Part shown: one piece after another, positions 35,514 through 43,337 of the stretch
How positions within the stretch are numbered: position 1 is the stretch's first letter
How the letters are laid out: the number at the start of each line of letters is the position of its first letter
Assembly (NCBI RefSeq): GCF_900103215.1
Contig: NZ_FNGV01000001.1
Location: forward strand, 868,001 to 932,000
Direction: 5' to 3'
DNA from: Kriegella aquimaris
GTDB taxonomy: Bacteria; Bacteroidota; Bacteroidia; Flavobacteriales; Flavobacteriaceae
DNA: 64,000 nucleotides
Notes under the pieces: model-generated
What the model was told of the DNA's origin: nothing
The model's input: the letters and a program-made list of their open reading frames with translations, nothing else
The model's database searches: none
Program-made: the position numbers and the translations under genes

Positions 35514-36014
35514 ATGAAAACGATACTTATCACTTTGCTTATAGCAACCATATCAGCACTACTGATGGGACAGCAAAAATTACACACTATTAAAAAAAAT
35601 GGAATGGAGGTACAATGGCATCACGAAAAAGACAAAATACTGTTCAAAATAACCGCTCCCACCACTGGCTGGGTCACCATCGGGTTTAACGAATCGAATA
35701 CGATAACCGGAGCCTATCTATTGATGGGCAGGGTTTGTCAAAATGATGCCGAAGTAGTTGAACATTTTACGATTGGCCCTGGAAACTATGTGCCCATACA
35801 AACATTGGACGACAAAATACTGATTTCAGAAGTTTCGGGTTTTGAGGCCAATGCCGTTACCACCATTTCATTTTCAGTCGCCGTTTCTTCAACCTGTACC
35901 TATCAAAAAAATCTTGCTGCCGGCACACCGTATTGGATGACCCTAGCCTATAGCAGCGAAGATGACTTTCAACATCATTCCATGATGCGTACTTCTGTTC
36001 GTATAAAACTTTAG
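35514..36014 (+). CDS. secreted DOMON-domain protein
   Basis: 166 residues with a signal peptide (LITLLIATISALLMGQQ). The mature part MEVQWHHEKDKILFKITAPTTGWVTIGFNESNTITGAYLLMGRVCQNDAEVVEHFTIGPG fits the DOMON fold, a beta sandwich that binds heme or sugar in periplasmic or extracellular proteins. Candidate ligands include Met74 in YLLMGRV and the His pairs near the C-terminus (FQHHSMM). It is preceded by the second MarR operator, so it is likely the regulated target. No enzyme domain is attached. Confidence 0.78.
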   Translation: MKTILITLLIATISALLMGQQKLHTIKKNGMEVQWHHEKDKILFKITAPTTGWVTIGFNESNTITGAYLLMGRVCQNDAEVVEHFTIGPGNYVPIQTLDDKILISEVSGFEANAVTTISFSVAVSSTCTYQKNLAAGTPYWMTLAYSSEDDFQHHSMMRTSVRIKL

Positions 36015-36102
36015 AAAGGAAAGTAACGATTTACAAAACACCACTTAAGCGAAATTCAAGAACCTCTAAAATCAATTCTAACAATCATTAAAATTCAAAA
36101 TA

Positions 36103-36528
36103 ATGAAAAAATTATTCGTAGTAATCGCAATTACACTTTGTTCAGGGCTAAGAAGTCACGCACAATCACCCGATAAATTGGGAATAACCGAGACTATTCA
36201 GTCTTTTTCCAAAGCGGGCGACACCAATGATTTTACCGAACTCGCAAAACACCTTGATGACAACTATCGCATCATATCAAACCGCCTCTTCGGAAGCACT
36301 GAAGTCTCCGTTATGCCAAAGCATATCTATTTAGAAAAAATAAAGACCAAAGAATATGGCGGAGATAGTAGAACTGTTACCATTAAAGAAATCGCCTTAA
36401 ACGGAAATACCGCAAGCGCCAAAGTTGTTTTTAAAGGAACCAAACTTACGTTTACTTCATTGATCATCTTAATCAAGAACGAAGAAGGCATTTGGAAACT
36501 AGTTAGTGAAACCCCTATAGGGGGCTAA
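36103..36528 (+). CDS. secreted NTF2-like protein
   Basis: 141 residues. Signal peptide MKKLFVVIAITLCSGLRSHAQ. The mature protein (ITETIQSFSKAGDTNDFTELAKHLDDNYRIISNRLFGSTEVSVMPKHIYLEKIKTKEYGG, then KEIALNGNTASAKVVFKGTKLTFTSLIILIKNEEGIWKLVSETP) has the cone-shaped NTF2-like pattern, close to the putative lumazine-binding or DUF4440 group. Ligand unknown. It may belong to the MarR-controlled unit (89 bases downstream of the DOMON gene), and a terminator follows. Confidence 0.72.
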   Translation: MKKLFVVIAITLCSGLRSHAQSPDKLGITETIQSFSKAGDTNDFTELAKHLDDNYRIISNRLFGSTEVSVMPKHIYLEKIKTKEYGGDSRTVTIKEIALNGNTASAKVVFKGTKLTFTSLIILIKNEEGIWKLVSETPIGG

Positions 36529-36600
36529 GGGTAAGTGTAAAAATATACCGCAACACGGCAGTGATCGATGCCTGTCTCTAATTCTCAAAATACGGATACC

Positions 36601-36632
36601 AAAACGGCTTTTAAGGCCGTTTTGTTTTTTTT
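36601..36632 (+). terminator. Rho-independent terminator after the NTF2-like gene
   Basis: AAAACGGC (36601-36608) and GCCGTTTT (36616-36623) form a perfect 8-bp stem with a 7-base loop, followed by a run of eight T at 36625-36632. Confidence 0.85.
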
Positions 36633-37076
36633 AAAAGGAAGGGGCGGTTACCAAGGAGGCCAAAGCCCTCGTAGAATTTACCCATCAAAGCCCAACCACC
36701 TTTACCCTACCCTAATAATAATTTGCGGTTAAGCCGTCTTACAAAAAACTAACTTTCAGATTATAATTTTTAATGTATTTTTATTCAGCCTACGAGTAGA
36801 CTTCCCCACTTTTAGACCTTGCATTTGAGGTATGGCTGTAAAATAAAGCCAGGTAAAAAGGTCATGTGCAACAAGGTAAGTACATGACAGAGCCTTCCCC
36901 AAGTTTGATTGTTATGAACTTAGAAATAGATAAAGGAGAAGTATAGGGTTTAATGGCTCGTGGAAAAGGAATACTAAATAGACAACTAGCAATAGAAGTA
37001 AACAACTAAAAGCCAGTACATCACAGCTATATTATGCATTTACAAAAACATACGTACTAGTTAATAAATTTTATAG
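36633..37076. other. 444-base gap holding the left repeat copy, no gene
   Basis: No convincing gene. It contains repeat copy A (36752-36833), and after it an inverted repeat GTCATGT (36861-36867) with ACATGAC (36882-36888) around 14 bases. The stretch before the serine hydrolase has no clear TAnnTTTG box. Base composition turns A/T-richer from here on. Confidence 0.5.
36752..36833 (+). repeat. about 80-bp intergenic direct repeat, copy A
   Basis: Shares with 38730-38811 an exact TAATGTATTTTTA (36771-36783), a variable 13-base middle of equal length and an exact TAGACTTCCCCACTTTT (36797-36813), plus weaker similarity on both sides (ACTTTCAGATT; CATTTGAGGTAT). It lies left of the serine hydrolase and acetyltransferase genes. 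Confidence 0.75.
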
Positions 37077-38165
37077 ATGATAAAAACAAAAGCACTGATA
37101 CTTTTCCTATTCACCCTTTTCAATTTTGGATGTAAAAATGAAAACAAAGAGAATAACAAGCCGCTGTCGATTGAAAAACAAAATGAAATAAATGCTTATT
37201 TAGAAACGGAGGTTAAAAATACGCTTGGCTTGGCAATCGCTGTAATAAAAGATGGAAATGTTGTCTATGAAAATTATTTAGGAAAAGAAAATCTAAACAA
37301 TAAATCAGTAAGCAAAGAAAGTATCTTCCCGTTATATTCGCTCTCTAAGCTTATCACTTCTACCGCTGTTTTTCAATTAATCGAAGAAAACAAAATTCAC
37401 CTAGATGATAAAATACCGCTATACATTGACAACCTACCTACAGAATGGAAAAGTATTGAAGTAAAGCATTTATTGACGCATTCGTCGGGACTTCCAGATT
37501 ACGACCTAATGAAAGGAAAAGTTTCAGAAAGTATTACGATGATAAACTTAACCCAAAATAAGTTGCGCTTTAAAAAAGGAGAACGTTGGGAGTATAATCA
37601 AACGAATTTTTGGTTTATTTCAAAAATCATTGAAAAGGTGACTAAAAAAAGTTTTGAGAGTTTTGTAATTGAAACTCAGTTTGCAAACGATACTGTTCTT
37701 TTTTCCTCAAATTTCATTGATTCCATACCGAATAGAAGTTTTAAGTATAATTTTAATACCAGTTCTGAAAATTGGGAGAAAGTAAATTTAGATTTTGGAA
37801 AAAGAGCCAATTCTGCCGGCGGACTAAACCTCACATTGAATCAGTTTGTTGCGTGGAACAAACAGTTTGATGCTAATGAATTTATTCAACCCATTACAAA
37901 AAATAAAATGTGGACCCCCTTTGAGTACGACACCCCTTTCTATTTCGAGGATGAAAAAGACCAGTTCTTATACGGTTGGCAACAATATTCAACAAATAAT
38001 GAGATTTCCTATGGATTTACCGGAGGCTTGGTAACTGGATATAGAAAATTCATAAATCAAAATATGACAATTATTGTCTTGACAAACGGATTGAAAAATT
38101 CACCAATTCGGAATAAGATTATCAATAAAATTGCAGGTATTGTTGACGAAAAGTTAGCCGAGTAA
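37077..38165 (+). CDS. serine hydrolase lipoprotein, beta-lactamase/PBP fold
   Basis: 362 residues. The signal ends FNFGC (Cys19), followed by a Lys/Asn/Glu linker. The catalytic Ser-x-x-Lys is Ser88-Leu-Ser-Lys91 in YSLSKLITSTAVFQL. The usual Tyr-x-Asn reads WEYNQTNFWF near 175, with Gln where Asn is common, and TGGLVTGYRKF near 330 stands for the third motif. It belongs to the class C-like serine hydrolases (esterases, D-peptidases), not clearly a beta-lactamase. Low G+C and the flanking repeat copies suggest transfer. Confidence 0.85.
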   Translation: MIKTKALILFLFTLFNFGCKNENKENNKPLSIEKQNEINAYLETEVKNTLGLAIAVIKDGNVVYENYLGKENLNNKSVSKESIFPLYSLSKLITSTAVFQLIEENKIHLDDKIPLYIDNLPTEWKSIEVKHLLTHSSGLPDYDLMKGKVSESITMINLTQNKLRFKKGERWEYNQTNFWFISKIIEKVTKKSFESFVIETQFANDTVLFSSNFIDSIPNRSFKYNFNTSSENWEKVNLDFGKRANSAGGLNLTLNQFVAWNKQFDANEFIQPITKNKMWTPFEYDTPFYFEDEKDQFLYGWQQYSTNNEISYGFTGGLVTGYRKFINQNMTIIVLTNGLKNSPIRNKIINKIAGIVDEKLAE

Positions 38166-38176
38166 AACGAAGTGGT

Positions 38177-38683
38177 ATGCAAGCAAAAAATAGCGCCGAA
38201 ATACAACTAAGACCCGCGACCCTTAACGACCTTGAATTACTAAAATATTGGGATACAAAACAGCACGTTATTGATTGTGACCCTGATACGGAATGGAATT
38301 GGGAAATAGAGCTGGGCCGAAACCCAGAATGGCGCGAACAGTTAGTAGCTGAATTAAACGGACAGCCCATCGGATTTGTTCAAATAATTGACCCTTTTTT
38401 GGAAGAAACCCAGTATTGGGGAGCCGTGGCGCAAAACAAGCGGGCCATCGACATTTGGATAGGTGAAGAACATAATATCAATAAGGGATACGGAACAACC
38501 ATCATGGAACTTGCCATTCAAAGATGCTTTCAAAATCAAGCTATCGATGGCATTCTTATCGACCCGTTAAAATCAAATAGTAAGGCCCATCGGTTTTATA
38601 AGCGATTGGGGTTTGAATTTGTGGAAGAAAGAGTGTTTGACAATACCGCTTGTTACATCTATGAATTAAAAAGAAAAAGGTAA
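38177..38683 (+). CDS. GNAT N-acetyltransferase, AAC(6')-like
   Basis: 168 residues. GNAT fold: IQLRPATLNDLELLKYWDTKQHV at the start, the acetyl-CoA site IWIGEEHNINKGYGTTIMELAIQRCF, and IDPLKSNSKAHRFYKRLGFEFVEERVF at the end. The DPDTEWNWEIEL segment near 36-47 resembles the aminoglycoside 6'-acetyltransferase group, so aminoglycosides or a related amine are candidate substrates (inference). It starts 11 bases after the serine hydrolase and ends in front of repeat copy B. Small acetyltransferases of this type are frequent in mobile gene cassettes. Confidence 0.85.
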   Translation: MQAKNSAEIQLRPATLNDLELLKYWDTKQHVIDCDPDTEWNWEIELGRNPEWREQLVAELNGQPIGFVQIIDPFLEETQYWGAVAQNKRAIDIWIGEEHNINKGYGTTIMELAIQRCFQNQAIDGILIDPLKSNSKAHRFYKRLGFEFVEERVFDNTACYIYELKRKR

Positions 38684-38729
38684 CGTACAACACAGGTGAG
38701 CAGCCAAAAAAAATGGGACCGTAATAACC

Positions 38730-38811
38730 ACTTTTTAGATTGCTAATTTTAATGTATTTTTAAATCGTTTAAAATTAGACTTCCCCACTTTTTATTCCCC
38801 ATCTGAAATAT
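38730..38811 (+). repeat. about 80-bp intergenic direct repeat, copy B
   Basis: Matches copy A (36752-36833) in the same orientation with conserved blocks at 38750-38762 and 38776-38792 at the same spacing. In this copy CTAATTTTA (38743-38751) and TAAAATTAG (38770-38778) form a 9-bp inverted repeat around the first block. ACAACAC (38688-38694) before it and GTTGTGTGTAAC (38842-38853) after it form a loose outer inverted pair. Confidence 0.75.
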
Positions 38812-38874
38812 CTATAGATATAATTACATCTATATAAACATGTTGTGTGTAACGCAAAAAACATCAAAACCGCA

Positions 38875-40092
38875 ATGACAGATAGAACCGCAACGGATAC
38901 AATTAAAGGATACTTTTATCAATTTGATTTTTCTATTCTAAAAGTATTAGAGTTAGAAAATGAAAATCATCAAATTACTGTTGAAGGAATTGAGGATATT
39001 GACATTGACAATGCTACAGAGGAAACAGCTATTCAGTGCAAATACCATTCTAAAACAGAATATAATCACTCTGTAATTGCAAAGCCTATAAGGCTTATGT
39101 TGAATCATTTTAGAGAAGTATTAAATGGTAAAGAAAAGAAGGTTAAGTACAATTATTATGGTCATTTTAAATCTGGTCAATCAAAGTTAACATTACCCAT
39201 AACGTTAGATTTTTTAAAAACAAACTTATTAACTTATACTAAAGCAAAAAATAAATATAAGCATTTTGATGAGTTGAAATTAAGTGATAACGACTTATTA
39301 TCATTTTTAAAACAATTGGAAATTAATATAAATGCAAAATCTTATGAAGACCAACTTTCACAAATTTATAAGCTTCTAAAAAACCAAAATGAATTTAATT
39401 CTGACGACTTTGATGCTGAAAATTACTTTTACAATAACGCATTAAAAGTAATAAGCTATCTCGCTATAAAGGAGAAAAAAAGCGACAGAACAATAAGTAA
39501 AAAGAAATTTTTACAAGAAATAAATTCAAAAAACATCCTATTCCATAAATGGTTTCTTGAATATAAAGGAAAGAAAAAGCTATTAGCAAACTTAAGGAAA
39601 GAATTTTTTACATCATATAACATATCACCATTTGAGAGATTTTTCCTTTTTGAAGTTAAAGCTAATTATTCAATGAGTGATTTAAAGAGCGTAATACATT
39701 TAATTTCAACAAAGTGGTCCGATATTAAATCTGTAAAAAATCCAGATACATTTTGCCCATATATTTATATTAACGGTTTGAAGAAATCCGATTTAATAAG
39801 TCTTAAAACTGAACTTCACAAAGAAGGTTACAAACTTAATGATGGATTTAATTTTAGTGGCTCACCTTTTAATTTAAATTCTATTCAAGAGAAAGCTACA
39901 TTTCACAATAAAATAACTATCAAAATAATAAACGAATTAAGTTTTATAGAATTATTATTAAACGAAATTTCAAAAACTAAAGAAGTTTATCAATTTTTCT
40001 ATAAGAAACCATTTTTTATAACAGCCACAAAAAGTATAAGGGTTGTAAATATTCAGATTCAAGAATTAAATGATATTAAAAATATAATATAA
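38875..40092 (+). CDS. PD-(D/E)XK nuclease-like partner of HerA (DUF4297/Cap4-like N-terminus)
   Basis: 405 residues from ATG 38875; a GTG at 38845 lies in the cassette-like boundary sequence and is rejected. The first 60 residues carry the pattern of DUF4297/Cap4-type restriction nucleases: GYFYQ with Gln16, VEGIEDIDID with Glu37 and Asp41/Asp43, then IQCKYH with Gln54 and Lys56. The remaining 340 residues are Lys/Asn-rich helical sequence that I do not recognise. The stop shares one base with the ATG of the HerA gene, so the two are coupled. This matches the layout of DUF4297-HerA anti-phage systems; exact family membership needs a profile search. Codon use is very A/T-rich. Confidence 0.72.
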   Translation: MTDRTATDTIKGYFYQFDFSILKVLELENENHQITVEGIEDIDIDNATEETAIQCKYHSKTEYNHSVIAKPIRLMLNHFREVLNGKEKKVKYNYYGHFKSGQSKLTLPITLDFLKTNLLTYTKAKNKYKHFDELKLSDNDLLSFLKQLEININAKSYEDQLSQIYKLLKNQNEFNSDDFDAENYFYNNALKVISYLAIKEKKSDRTISKKKFLQEINSKNILFHKWFLEYKGKKKLLANLRKEFFTSYNISPFERFFLFEVKANYSMSDLKSVIHLISTKWSDIKSVKNPDTFCPYIYINGLKKSDLISLKTELHKEGYKLNDGFNFSGSPFNLNSIQEKATFHNKITIKIINELSFIELLLNEISKTKEVYQFFYKKPFFITATKSIRVVNIQIQELNDIKNII

Positions 40093-41867
40093 TGGCAGTT
40101 GAAACAATAAATGCAGAAGTAATTGCTGTCTTTCCTAATAAAGTAAAGATAAAAGTTGATAAACTTGAAGACTTCAGAATTGCAGATGAATCTTTACGAG
40201 TTGGGTCTTACCTGAAAATTTATGGTAATGACAATGCAATTTTAATGGCTATAATTGAAAATTTTTCAATAGACGTGTCAGAAAAAGATGGAGTAGCTTC
40301 TCGTACTCATTTAATCGAAGCAAGTCCATTAGGAATTATTAAAAATGGAACATTTACTCGTGGTGGAGATGATTTAACAATCCCACCAAAAAAAGTTGAA
40401 CCAGCTACAGAAGAAGAAATAAGAAAGATTTATATTGATTCAGTTAAAGCAAATGAGCAATTTACATTTTCTTCATTATCATCAAATCATAAAATCAGAA
40501 TTCCTGTAAATGGAAATAAATTTTTCAATAAGCATATTGCAGTAGTTGGATCAACTGGCTCTGGGAAATCCCATACTCTTTCAACTATAATTCAGACCGC
40601 TGTTAATTCAAAAAGTGGCAATTTTACCCTAAATAATTCACACGTAATTATTTTTGATATTCACTCTGAATACAAGTCTGCTTTTCCAGATGCCAACTTT
40701 ATTGATATTTCCAATCTTAATTTACCATATTGGTTATTAAATAGTGAGGAATTGGAAGAAATTCTACTTGATACAGGAGAAAGGGATAATTACAATCAAT
40801 CCTCTGTTTTTAGAAAGTTAGTAACTGAAAATAAGAAGAAACATAATAAAGGAAAAGAAAAAATATTTTATGATTCACCTTTGTTTTTTGATATAGATGA
40901 GATTCGAAATGCTTTGTACAATTTAAAGAACGAAACGAAAAATTCAAAAAACACAAATAGAATTATGATTATTGATGATTCATATACTTGTGCAAATAGC
41001 GCAACTACTGTCGATACAGGTCTATTATTTTCAGAAGATGAAAAAATATTAAAGTATTTTGAGAAGGAATTTGAATTTCACACACCAAAAAATCAAAATA
41101 TTACGAAGGGAGATTATGCTGACGGAACTTTAGATAAGTTTTACGTAAGATTTCAAGAAAAAATAAATCAGGATAGATTAACATTCTTGTTTGGAGACAA
41201 CGCAAAAAACATTTCATTCGAAAACACACTAAAGCATCTTTTAGGATATAATATTAACAAAAATGTTACAGTAATAGATTTGAGTGGTGTTCCATTTGAA
41301 GTTTTGAGCATTACTGTTTCTTTAATATCAAGAATCATTTTTGAATACGGATATATTTATAAACGTTTGAGAAATAAAGTTAATCCTCATGAGAAAATAA
41401 ATAATGACATACCAATATTGTTAGTGTTTGAGGAAGCACATAAATATGTACCAAATAGCGAATTAGTTAAATATCGTTCATCAAAAAAATCAATTGAACG
41501 AATAGCTAAAGAGGGAAGAAAATATGGTGTTACTTTACTTTTAGCAAGTCAAAGACCTTCTGAAATTTCAGAAACCATTTTTTCTCAATGTAACAACTTT
41601 ATTGCTATGAGATTAACGAATCCAATAGACCAAGGTTATGTTAAAAAGCTATTGCCAGATACTTTAGGGTCTTTAATTGAAAAAATGCCTTCCTTAAAAC
41701 AAGGAGAAGCATTATTGATTGGAGAATCTGTTATACTTCCCTCAATTGTTCAGATTGACAGATGTGATAAAGAACCATCATCAAACGATATACCGTATTG
41801 GGAACTTTGGAAAGATGAATGGAAAGAAATGGATATTGACAAAATTAAAGAAGAATGGTACAAGTAA
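40092..41867 (+). CDS. HerA-type hexameric translocase ATPase
   Basis: 591 residues. N-terminal HAS-barrel (about 5-60: INAEVIAVFPNKVKIKVDKLEDFRIADESLRVGSYLKIYG), then a FtsK/HerA RecA-like domain with Walker A VVGSTGSGKSHTLS (Lys159) and Walker B LLVFEEAHKYVP (Glu447, Glu448), followed by EGRKYGVTLLLASQRPSEISETIFSQCNNFIAMRLTNPIDQGYVKKLLPD and a C-terminal latch. HerA proteins form hexamers that pump or unwind DNA. Next to a nuclease gene it fits a defence complex in which the ATPase assembles and activates the nuclease. An insertion of about 130 residues lies between the two Walker motifs. Confidence 0.92.
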   Translation: MAVETINAEVIAVFPNKVKIKVDKLEDFRIADESLRVGSYLKIYGNDNAILMAIIENFSIDVSEKDGVASRTHLIEASPLGIIKNGTFTRGGDDLTIPPKKVEPATEEEIRKIYIDSVKANEQFTFSSLSSNHKIRIPVNGNKFFNKHIAVVGSTGSGKSHTLSTIIQTAVNSKSGNFTLNNSHVIIFDIHSEYKSAFPDANFIDISNLNLPYWLLNSEELEEILLDTGERDNYNQSSVFRKLVTENKKKHNKGKEKIFYDSPLFFDIDEIRNALYNLKNETKNSKNTNRIMIIDDSYTCANSATTVDTGLLFSEDEKILKYFEKEFEFHTPKNQNITKGDYADGTLDKFYVRFQEKINQDRLTFLFGDNAKNISFENTLKHLLGYNINKNVTVIDLSGVPFEVLSITVSLISRIIFEYGYIYKRLRNKVNPHEKINNDIPILLVFEEAHKYVPNSELVKYRSSKKSIERIAKEGRKYGVTLLLASQRPSEISETIFSQCNNFIAMRLTNPIDQGYVKKLLPDTLGSLIEKMPSLKQGEALLIGESVILPSIVQIDRCDKEPSSNDIPYWELWKDEWKEMDIDKIKEEWYK

Positions 41868-41951
41868 TCACAATTCATAACAAATACTAAAATAAAACAT
41901 AGTGCGAGTAGTTGCTATCACGAAGATTATTGCATTTAAGAAAAAAGAATT

Positions 41952-43235
41952 ATGAATGAAATAATTTGCCCAAATTGTAAAAAAGCTTTTAAAGTTGATG
42001 AGGCCGGATTTGCTGAAATTCTTAAACAAGTTCGTGACCATCAATTTGAGGAAGAACTAAATCACCGACTAGCTCTTGCAGATAAGGAAAAAGAAAGTGC
42101 AGTTGAACTTGCTAAAGCCAACCTTAAAAACTTCTTACAAGAAGAACTAACAAAAAAGGACAAAGAACTGGCCGAATTAAAAGCCAAAAGCAATACTGAA
42201 CTTGCTGAAAAACTAGCCAAAAAAGAAACAGAAATCGCTGAAATGAAGTCCCAAATTCAAAGTGCAGAAATTCAAAAAAAATTAGAAGTTTCTGAAGCCA
42301 TTAAGATGATTGAAAAAGAACGTGACAATCTGGCTAATGATTTAAAAATTAAAGAAACTGAGACACAACTACTTGAAAAATCCATTAAGGAACAATTTAC
42401 AAATAAGCTCGTTGTAAAAGATGAAACCATCAGAATGAAAGATGATGAAATTGCGCGCTTAAAAGACTTTAAGCAGAAGCTTTCAACAAAAATGGTTGGC
42501 GAAACGTTAGAACAACATTGTGAAACTGAATTCAACAAACTTCGCGCAACAGCTTTTCAAAATGCTTATTTTGAAAAAGACAATGATTCGAAAGGAGGAA
42601 GTAAAGGCGATTTTATTTATAAAGAAACTGATGAGGCAGGTAATGAAATCATTTCAATTATGTTCGAAATGAAGAATGAAAACGATGAAACTGCGACAAA
42701 AAAACGAAACGAAGATTTCTTTACGAAACTTGATAAAGACCGACAAGAAAAGAACTGTGAATATGCAGTTTTAGTTTCCCTTTTGGAATCAGAAAACGAG
42801 TTTTATAATACTGGAATAGTAGATGTTTCTCATAAATTTGAGAAAATGTACGTTGTACGACCTCAATTTTTCATACCAATTATTACGCTTCTTCGTAATG
42901 CAGCAATGAATTCCCTGAAATACAAGGCCGAACTGAACCTAATCAGAAATCAAAACGTTGATATCACCAACTTTGAGGAAAAGATTGATGCATTCAAAAA
43001 AGGATTTGCCTATAATTATGATTTAGCTAGTCGAAAATTTAAAACAGCGATTGATGAGATTGATAAATCAATAAAAAATCTTCAAAAAACGAAAGATGCG
43101 TTGTTGTCCTCGGAAAACAACTTGAGATTAGCCAACAACAAAGCTGATGATTTAACAATTAAAAAATTAACCCACGGAAACCCCACAATGAAAGCAAAAT
43201 TCGATAACCTTTCGGATAACGCTGCTAAATTGTAA
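41952..43235 (+). CDS. DUF2130 coiled-coil protein with PD-(D/E)XK core
   Basis: 427 residues. It starts [15 protein letters not shown] (Cys6, Cys9; half of a zinc ribbon), has a long coiled coil (about 25-180, Lys/Glu heptads), and then a DUF2130 domain ([71 protein letters not shown]). Asp220, Glu239 and Lys241 fit a PD-(D/E)XK nuclease site. A short second helical stretch ends the chain. DUF2130 function is unknown. The 84-base gap after the HerA gene means it may be a separate cargo gene or a third part of the defence unit. Confidence 0.82.
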   Translation: MNEIICPNCKKAFKVDEAGFAEILKQVRDHQFEEELNHRLALADKEKESAVELAKANLKNFLQEELTKKDKELAELKAKSNTELAEKLAKKETEIAEMKSQIQSAEIQKKLEVSEAIKMIEKERDNLANDLKIKETETQLLEKSIKEQFTNKLVVKDETIRMKDDEIARLKDFKQKLSTKMVGETLEQHCETEFNKLRATAFQNAYFEKDNDSKGGSKGDFIYKETDEAGNEIISIMFEMKNENDETATKKRNEDFFTKLDKDRQEKNCEYAVLVSLLESENEFYNTGIVDVSHKFEKMYVVRPQFFIPIITLLRNAAMNSLKYKAELNLIRNQNVDITNFEEKIDAFKKGFAYNYDLASRKFKTAIDEIDKSIKNLQKTKDALLSSENNLRLANNKADDLTIKKLTHGNPTMKAKFDNLSDNAAKL

Positions 43236-43337
43236 CCAAATAAAGACACCTCAACAACATACTCAATAAAAACCTCTAGTCCAGTACCCTAAAGTTAATT
43301 ACTATTTTCATTTTCACCTTATCCATCTTAAACCCAT

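Noticed and set aside
36529-37076. Small gene or tRNA in the gap before the serine hydrolase
   Set aside because: No open frame with coding character and no cloverleaf was found; the stretch contains a terminator and one repeat copy.
38845-38874. GTG start 30 bases before the nuclease-like gene
   Set aside because: It lies in the GTTGTGTGTAAC boundary sequence; ATG 38875 precedes the conserved GYFYQ segment directly, so ten extra residues are unlikely.
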